Source of the DNA: Betaproteobacteria bacterium
GTDB taxonomy: Bacteria > Pseudomonadota > Gammaproteobacteria > Burkholderiales > SG8-39
Length of the DNA: 10,631 bases
NCBI GenBank assembly: GCA_004298295.1
Contig: SCUH01000100.1
Location: forward strand, 1-10,631
Reading direction: 5' to 3'
Shown here in pieces: positions 6,779 through 10,631 of the stretch; positions within the stretch are counted from its first letter, which is position 1, and each line of letters opens with the position of its first letter. The translations under genes were made by a program, and so were the position numbers. A model generated the notes under the pieces. That model was not told the origin of the DNA. It did no database searches and worked only from the letters and a program-made list of their open reading frames with translations.

Positions 6779-7186
6779 ATGGACGTTTTGCTGCCCCAAG
6801 GCTGGGACGCACCGATCGGCTACGCCAACGGCATCGCCGTGCCGGCGGGGAAGATCGTGTTCGTCGCCGGGCAGGTCGGCTGGGACGAGCGCCAGAAGTT
6901 CCACTCCGAGGAAATCGCGCCGCAGTTCGAGCAGGCGCTGAAGAACATCCTCGCGGTGCTCGCGGAAGCCGGCGGCCGCCCCGAGCACATCTGCCGCATC
7001 ACGGCTTACTGCTGCGACAAGCCGGCCTACCTCGCCGCCCGCTCCCAGCTCGGCCGCATCTGGCGCGCGCTCATGGGCAAGCACTATCCGTGCATGAGCA
7101 TGATCTTCGTCTCCGACCTGCTCGACTCACCCGGCAAGATCGAGCTCGAGGCGACCGCGGTGCTGCCGCCGGCCGGCGCTACTTGA
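6779..7186 (+). CDS. RidA/YjgF-family protein lacking the usual catalytic arginine
   Basis: The 135-residue product has the length and fold pattern of the trimeric RidA (YjgF/YER057c/UK114) family: VFVAGQVGWD (27-36), FEQALKNILAVLAEAGG (50-66) and the C-terminal IELEATAVLP (121-130). Canonical RidA enamine/imine deaminases carry an arginine two residues after a conserved proline. Here the motif reads YPCMSM (103-108), with M106 at that place, while the conserved glutamate (E124) is kept. Classical 2-aminoacrylate deaminase activity is therefore unlikely. It may bind or act on another small reactive acid or CoA-linked intermediate. The gene lies 8 bp behind the ferritin-like gene, with GAGG six bases before ATG 6779, and appears to end the kor operon. 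Its stop overlaps the stop of the convergent cytochrome gene. Family assignment is firm; function is unknown. Confidence 0.82.
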   Translation: MDVLLPQGWDAPIGYANGIAVPAGKIVFVAGQVGWDERQKFHSEEIAPQFEQALKNILAVLAEAGGRPEHICRITAYCCDKPAYLAARSQLGRIWRALMGKHYPCMSMIFVSDLLDSPGKIELEATAVLPPAGAT

Positions 7187-7493
7187 ACTTGTAGTAGGCC
7201 TGGTTGAGGTAGGCGGCGACGCTTTCTTCTTGCTCGCCGTTCAGTTCCAGCTTGTTGCCGGCGTTGCAGCGCTGCACCCAGGCGAGCAGCGACTGCGTGC
7301 TCGAGACCTTGCGCTTGGCGCGTGTGAATACGCCCGAGCCGTCGCCGCCAAAGCGCGCCACGTGGCAGACGCTGCATTTCTCCTGCAGCACTTTCCTGCC
7401 GAGTTTCGGGTCGCCGAAAGGAAAGGCGTCGGACTGCGCGAAGACAGACGTCGTCGCAAAGAAGGCGGCGGCGATCAAGTGAACACGCTTCAT
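7179..7493 (-). CDS. Small periplasmic monohaem cytochrome c, SHP-like
   Basis: The 104-residue precursor has a Sec signal peptide (residues 1 to about 20, ending SVFAQ) and one haem-attachment site, CSVCH (C40-H44). After maturation it would be a periplasmic class I cytochrome of about 84 residues. No methionine occurs after the start codon, so the sixth iron ligand cannot be the usual Met. The segment LLAWVQRCN (69-77) recalls the W-x-x-R-x-C-N region of SHP, the high-spin cytochrome of Rhodobacter whose distal ligand is asparagine, which makes N77 a candidate. SHP has a second cysteine nearby that is absent here. The start is ATG 7493-7491, with GAGGGAG (7507-7501) seven bases upstream. 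It is divergent from the next cytochrome gene. The cytochrome c call is firm; the SHP relation is a resemblance from memory. Confidence 0.82.
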   Translation of the reverse strand: MKRVHLIAAAFFATTSVFAQSDAFPFGDPKLGRKVLQEKCSVCHVARFGGDGSGVFTRAKRKVSSTQSLLAWVQRCNAGNKLELNGEQEESVAAYLNQAYYKFK

Positions 7494-7663
7494 GTCCTTA
7501 CTCCCTCGCGGTCGGGTCCGTGCGGATCGGGCCGAGGAACCGGTTCACGCTCGAATTGACCGAGATCACGATATTGCGCACGCAACGAGTCTATAGGATG
7601 CGAAGGGCGCCGCATACCGCGCTCCCGGTCTGCGTTCTGGCTCGACCATGGAGGAACTGAATC
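7494..7663. promoter_or_regulatory. Divergent promoter region between two cytochrome c genes
   Basis: A 170-bp gap between divergent genes. It contains an FNR-like box (7556-7569), a -10-like TATAGG (7593-7598) directed to the right, and ribosome-binding sites for both genes (GAGGGAG on the minus strand at 7507-7501, GGAGGA on the plus strand at 7650-7655). No clear -10/-35 pair was seen for the leftward gene. Confidence 0.6.
7556..7569 (+). promoter_or_regulatory. FNR/CRP-type box between the divergent cytochrome genes
   Basis: TTGAC-CGAG-ATCAC matches TTGAT-N4-ATCAA at eight of ten positions. Its centre (7562.5) lies 42.5 bp before position 7605, the expected start point of a -10-like TATAGG at 7593-7598, close to class II activator spacing. 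No -35 at the correct distance precedes that -10, which suggests activation. The site could also serve the leftward gene, but no -10 at the matching distance is visible on that side. The call is by eye only. Confidence 0.38.
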
Positions 7664-8134
7664 ATGATTAGAACCGCTGTTGCGCTCGTTGCCGTGTTTG
7701 GTCTCGCAAGCGCTGGCATCGCCGGCGAAGTGACTTATCGCAAGGACATCAGGCCGCTGTGGTTGAAAAAGTGTGCGCAATGCCATGGCGCCGAAGCGCC
7801 CTACCTGGGGGACTTCGAGGAAGACAAGAAGAAATTCGAGGCCATGTCCGTGGGACCGAGAATGGACACCTATGCTGATCTAGTTTTCTTCATCGGCTGG
7901 CCCGATACCGGCGCCGTCATGAGACGGCTCGATGACGGCAGGAGCACGAGTGACGGCAAGCCGGGGAATATGCACACGTACCTCGGCGAAACGGACGGAG
8001 AACGCCAGAAAAACCTCGATCTATTCAAGCAGTGGGTGGGCAAAGACGCCTGGAAACTCAACCGCTGGAAAGCGCGAGGCAAGGTGCCGGCCATCACCAA
8101 GGAAGACCTGGACAGGATCGAAGCGAAATACTAG
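7664..8134 (+). CDS. Periplasmic monohaem c-type cytochrome
   Basis: The 156-residue precursor has a Sec signal peptide (1-20, cleavage likely after SAGIA) and a single haem site, CAQCH (C37-H41). It lies in the pattern TYRKDIRPLWLKKCAQCH, typical of short cytochromes that begin right after the signal peptide. Candidate distal ligands are M103 (in GKPGNMHTYLG) and, less likely, M61, M67 or M86. The middle segment VGPRMDTYADLVFFIGWPDT (63-82) and the charged C-terminus (KARGKVPAITKEDLDRI) look like a conserved family of proteobacterial c-type cytochromes that I cannot name further. The start is ATG 7664, with GGAGGA nine bases upstream. The porin gene begins 27 bp after its stop, so the two are probably cotranscribed. 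It is probably a soluble electron carrier; its partner reductase or oxidase is not in the window. Confidence 0.85.
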   Translation: MIRTAVALVAVFGLASAGIAGEVTYRKDIRPLWLKKCAQCHGAEAPYLGDFEEDKKKFEAMSVGPRMDTYADLVFFIGWPDTGAVMRRLDDGRSTSDGKPGNMHTYLGETDGERQKNLDLFKQWVGKDAWKLNRWKARGKVPAITKEDLDRIEAKY

Positions 8135-8161
8135 CAACGCCTTGGTCTCGGGAACGGCGCA

Positions 8162-9481
8162 ATGCTCGCGTGGGCTAAGACCTGGCCGCTTGTGGCGGGG
8201 CTGCCGCTTTGCCTGCTTGCTGGCGCAGCCTGCCCCGCGCAGGACTGGAATGCCGATACCCTCACCGGGGATTGGGGCGGGGTACGCAGCCGGCTGAGCG
8301 ACCAGGGCGTCACTCTGGAAGTCGTGCTCAGGGCGGATCTCCTGTCGAATCTGTCCGGCGGACGCAAGCGCGGCAGCCGGTACCTGGACAACTGGGATTT
8401 CAAGCTCAAGGCGGACGCGCATAAGCTCTGGGGCTGGCCCGACACCACGGCCTACCTCCATGTCATCAGCAACCACGGCGGCCGGTTCCACGATGAGCGT
8501 GTCGGCTGCTTCATGGGCGTGGACAACATCGAGGTGCACACGAATACGACGCAGGTCTTCCACGGATGGCTGGAACGGCGTTTCCTTGATGAGCAATTCT
8601 CGATCCTGGCGGGGCTGTACCCGGTCGATTCGGAGTTCTACGTGACCGATGCGAGCGGGGTTTTCCTTCATTCGAGCGCCGGCATGGCGGCGGAGGTGGC
8701 GCAGACCGGCGTCAACGGACCCTCGATCTTTCCCATCAGTGCCTTTGGCATTCGCGCCAAGTGGCGGCCGACGCCGAAGCTCTATGTTCAGGCGGCCCTG
8801 GCAGACGGGGTTCCCGGTCACCCCGACAAGCCTCGCGGCACCCATATTCGTTTCGCTCGCGGCGACGGCTCGTTTGCGCTGGTTGAAATCGGATTGCGTC
8901 CGGCCGAAGTCGATGTCGAGCCGCTGAGACCGGAAAGGGGTGTGCCCCAGGAGCCCGCGATACGGGCCCACGAGAAGTATGAAGCGATCAGCAAGTACGC
9001 CGTCGGCTACTGGCGCTATACGCCGCGTTTCGACGACCTCACCGACATCGACGCGCTTGGCAACCGGGTTCGGCGGATCAATCGCGGCGCCTACTTCCTC
9101 GCCGAGCAGACCGTGTACCGCGAAACGGACGATTTATCGCAGGGCCTGGCGCTGTTCTTGCGCTACGGCGTGGCGAGCGGCGACGTCAATACGCTCGACT
9201 ATTCCTACAGCATCGGAGTGCGTTACAAGGGCCTGCTGCCCGGCCGGGACGAGGACGAACTCGGCATCGCGCTGACGCGCGGTCACGCGGGCGCGAAGTA
9301 CCGGCGGGCCGCCGCAACGCCATCGGCGCGCGGCGAAACCGCGCTCGAAATCACCTATCGCGCCAGGCTCACACCGTGGCTCGCGATTCAGCCCGGCGTG
9401 CAGCGCATCGCCGACCCGGGCTTCAGTCCCGCGCTGCGCGATGCCTGGATTGCGGGAACGCGTTTCGAGATCGCATTCTAG
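8162..9481 (+). CDS. OprB-type outer-membrane porin
   Basis: The 439-residue precursor belongs to the carbohydrate-selective porin (OprB) family. After a signal peptide (cleavage near residue 26, before QDWNAD) it has the family hallmark LTGDWGGVRSRLSDQGVTLE (34-53). Alternating beta-strand segments follow to a C-terminal phenylalanine (TRFEIAF), the usual recognition end for outer-membrane barrel insertion. GLYPVDSEFYV (151-161) and SAFGIRAKWRP (193-203) are further family-like strands. It would form a channel for sugars, aromatic acids or other small hydrophilic substrates; the true substrate cannot be read from sequence. The ATG at 8162 has only a weak purine stretch before it, and the cytochrome gene ends 27 bp upstream, so translation may depend on that gene. 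The stop codon directly abuts the stop of the convergent glmS. A lipoprotein is unlikely: GAAC at 21-24 lacks a hydrophobic residue at -3. Confidence 0.88.
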   Translation: MLAWAKTWPLVAGLPLCLLAGAACPAQDWNADTLTGDWGGVRSRLSDQGVTLEVVLRADLLSNLSGGRKRGSRYLDNWDFKLKADAHKLWGWPDTTAYLHVISNHGGRFHDERVGCFMGVDNIEVHTNTTQVFHGWLERRFLDEQFSILAGLYPVDSEFYVTDASGVFLHSSAGMAAEVAQTGVNGPSIFPISAFGIRAKWRPTPKLYVQAALADGVPGHPDKPRGTHIRFARGDGSFALVEIGLRPAEVDVEPLRPERGVPQEPAIRAHEKYEAISKYAVGYWRYTPRFDDLTDIDALGNRVRRINRGAYFLAEQTVYRETDDLSQGLALFLRYGVASGDVNTLDYSYSIGVRYKGLLPGRDEDELGIALTRGHAGAKYRRAAATPSARGETALEITYRARLTPWLAIQPGVQRIADPGFSPALRDAWIAGTRFEIAF

Positions 9482-10631
9482 TCACTCGACCGTCACCGAC
9501 TTCGCCAGATTCCGCGGTTTGTCCACGTCCGTGCCGCGCGCCAGGGCCGTGTGATACGCGAGCAGCTGCAGCGGCACCACGTGCAGGATCGGCGACAGCA
9601 GCCCGTAATGCTCGGGCAGGCGGATCACGTTCACCCCCTCGGACGAGGCGATGCGCGTTTCAGCGTCGGTGAGCACGTACAGTTCGCCGCCGCGCGCGCG
9701 CACTTCCTGCATGTTCGACTTGAGCTTTTCCAGCAGCGCGTCGTTCGGCGCCACCGTCACCACCGGCATTTCGGCAGTGACGAGCGCGAGCGGCCCGTGC
9801 TTGAGTTCCCCCGCCGGGTACGCCTCGGCATGGATGTAGGAGATTTCCTTGAGCTTGAGCGCGCCCTCGAGCGCAATCGGATAGTGCAGCCCCCGGCCGA
9901 GAAACAGTGCATGGTCCTTGGTCGCGAAGCGCTCGGACCACGCCATCACCTGCGGCTCGAGGGCGAGCGCGGCGGCGAGCGCCTTCGGCAGGTGGCGCAG
10001 GCGCCTGACGTGCTGCTGCTCGTCCTGAGCCGGGAGCCGGCCGCGCAGCTTCGCCAGCGTCATCGCGAGCAGGAACAGCGCCACGAGCTGCGTCGTGAAC
10101 GCCTTGGTGGACGCGACCCCGATCTCGACGCCGGCGTGCGTGAGGAAGGCGAGCTGCGTTTCGCGCATCATGGCGCTCGTCGCGACGTTGCAGATCGCGA
10201 GCGTGCTCGATTGGCCGAGCGCGCGCGCATGGCGCAGCGCGGCCAGCGTGTCGGCGGTTTCGCCGGATTGCGACACCACCACCACCAGCGCGTCGGGGTC
10301 AGGCACGCTGTCACGGTAGCGGTATTCGCTCGCAATCTCGACCTGCACCGGCAGCCGGGCGAGCGATTCGATCCAGTACTTGGCGGTAAGCCCCGCGTAA
10401 TAGCTCGTGCCGCACGCGAGTACCAGCACCGATCTTGCGCGCTGCAGCGCAGCGGCGGCGTCGGCACCGAAAAGCGTCGGCAAGACGGACGCCACGCTTT
10501 CCAGCGTGTCTGCCACGGCCTGCGGCTGCTCGAAGATCTCCTTCTGCATGAAGTGCCGGTACGGCCCGAGCTCCACCGCGCCGCTTCCGGCCCTGACGAT
10601 GCGCGTCTCGCGCGTGACGGGCCGGTCGGCC
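9482..10631 (-). CDS. glmS: Glutamine--fructose-6-phosphate aminotransferase (isomerizing), C-terminal part (5' end outside window)
   Basis: Makes glucosamine-6-phosphate from fructose-6-phosphate and glutamine, the first step toward UDP-GlcNAc for peptidoglycan and lipopolysaccharide. The window holds the last 382 codons, with the frame open through the right edge. The glutaminase domain (with the N-terminal catalytic cysteine) is almost entirely missing, while both SIS sugar-phosphate isomerase domains are complete. Motifs match E. coli GlmS closely: YRHFMQKEI, ACGTSYYAG, SQSGETADT, GVASTKAFTTQ, EGALKLKEISYIHAEAYPAG, ELKHGPLAL and the C-terminal PRNLAKSVTVE. The GTG at 10576 is an internal codon, not a start, because coding sequence continues in frame upstream of it. 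No ribozyme or riboswitch can be judged since the 5' leader is outside. It is a housekeeping gene unrelated to the neighbouring modules. Confidence 0.97.
   Translation of the reverse strand, partial: ADRPVTRETRIVRAGSGAVELGPYRHFMQKEIFEQPQAVADTLESVASVLPTLFGADAAAALQRARSVLVLACGTSYYAGLTAKYWIESLARLPVQVEIASEYRYRDSVPDPDALVVVVSQSGETADTLAALRHARALGQSSTLAICNVATSAMMRETQLAFLTHAGVEIGVASTKAFTTQLVALFLLAMTLAKLRGRLPAQDEQQHVRRLRHLPKALAAALALEPQVMAWSERFATKDHALFLGRGLHYPIALEGALKLKEISYIHAEAYPAGELKHGPLALVTAEMPVVTVAPNDALLEKLKSNMQEVRARGGELYVLTDAETRIASSEGVNVIRLPEHYGLLSPILHVVPLQLLAYHTALARGTDVDKPRNLAKSVTVE

Noticed and set aside
8162..8242. Lipoprotein signal at the porin N-terminus (cysteine at residue 24)
   Set aside because: GAAC lacks the hydrophobic -3 residue of a lipobox, and OprB porins are not lipoproteins.
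7664..9481. Porin-cytochrome conduit for extracellular electron transfer
   Set aside because: Such conduits need multihaem cytochromes threaded through a large barrel; here there is one haem and a standard OprB barrel.
10168..10467. Minus-strand open frame within glmS
   Set aside because: Out-of-frame shadow; the glmS frame is continuous and highly conserved here.

Overview
The window looks like part of the chromosome of a GC-rich, facultatively denitrifying betaproteobacterium related to Thauera (Rhodocyclales or a neighbouring family). This is inferred from the Thauera-type order had-oah-dch-bcrC of the anaerobic benzoyl-CoA pathway, from a two-subunit 2-oxoglutarate:ferredoxin oxidoreductase beside it, and from a typical proteobacterial glmS. 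No mobile element, tRNA, rRNA, CRISPR array or convincing intrinsic terminator was seen. Coding density is high: the only sizeable gaps are two divergent promoter regions of 192 and 170 bp.

Region 1 (1-3400, minus strand) is one operon read as had -> oah -> dch -> bcrC. bcrC runs off the left edge. Benzoyl-CoA reductase (BcrC is one subunit) makes cyclohexa-1,5-diene-1-carbonyl-CoA. Dch hydrates it, Had oxidises the 6-hydroxy product, and Oah opens the ring hydrolytically to give 3-hydroxypimelyl-CoA. The genes are tightly packed (a 13-bp gap, a 4-bp GTGA overlap, a 10-bp gap).

Region 2 (3593-7186, plus strand) is a divergent operon korA -> korB -> ferritin-like gene -> RidA-like gene. KorAB oxidises 2-oxoglutarate and reduces the ferredoxin that feeds benzoyl-CoA reductase, so carbon flow and ring-reduction electron supply share one divergent promoter region (3401-3592). 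That region holds a plausible -35/-10 pair for had with a small palindrome on the -10, and an FNR-like box placed as in class II activation ahead of korA. The two downstream genes are the least explained part: a diiron ferritin-like protein with a histone-like basic N-terminal tail, and a RidA-family protein that lacks the usual active-site arginine.

Region 3 (7179-9481) holds two divergent monohaem c-type cytochrome genes. They share a 170-bp spacer with a second FNR-like box. The rightward cytochrome is followed closely by an OprB-type outer-membrane porin. The leftward cytochrome resembles the high-spin SHP group at its C-terminus.

Region 4 (9482-10631, minus strand) is the 3' two thirds of glmS, a housekeeping cell-wall precursor gene, whose stop codon directly abuts that of the porin.
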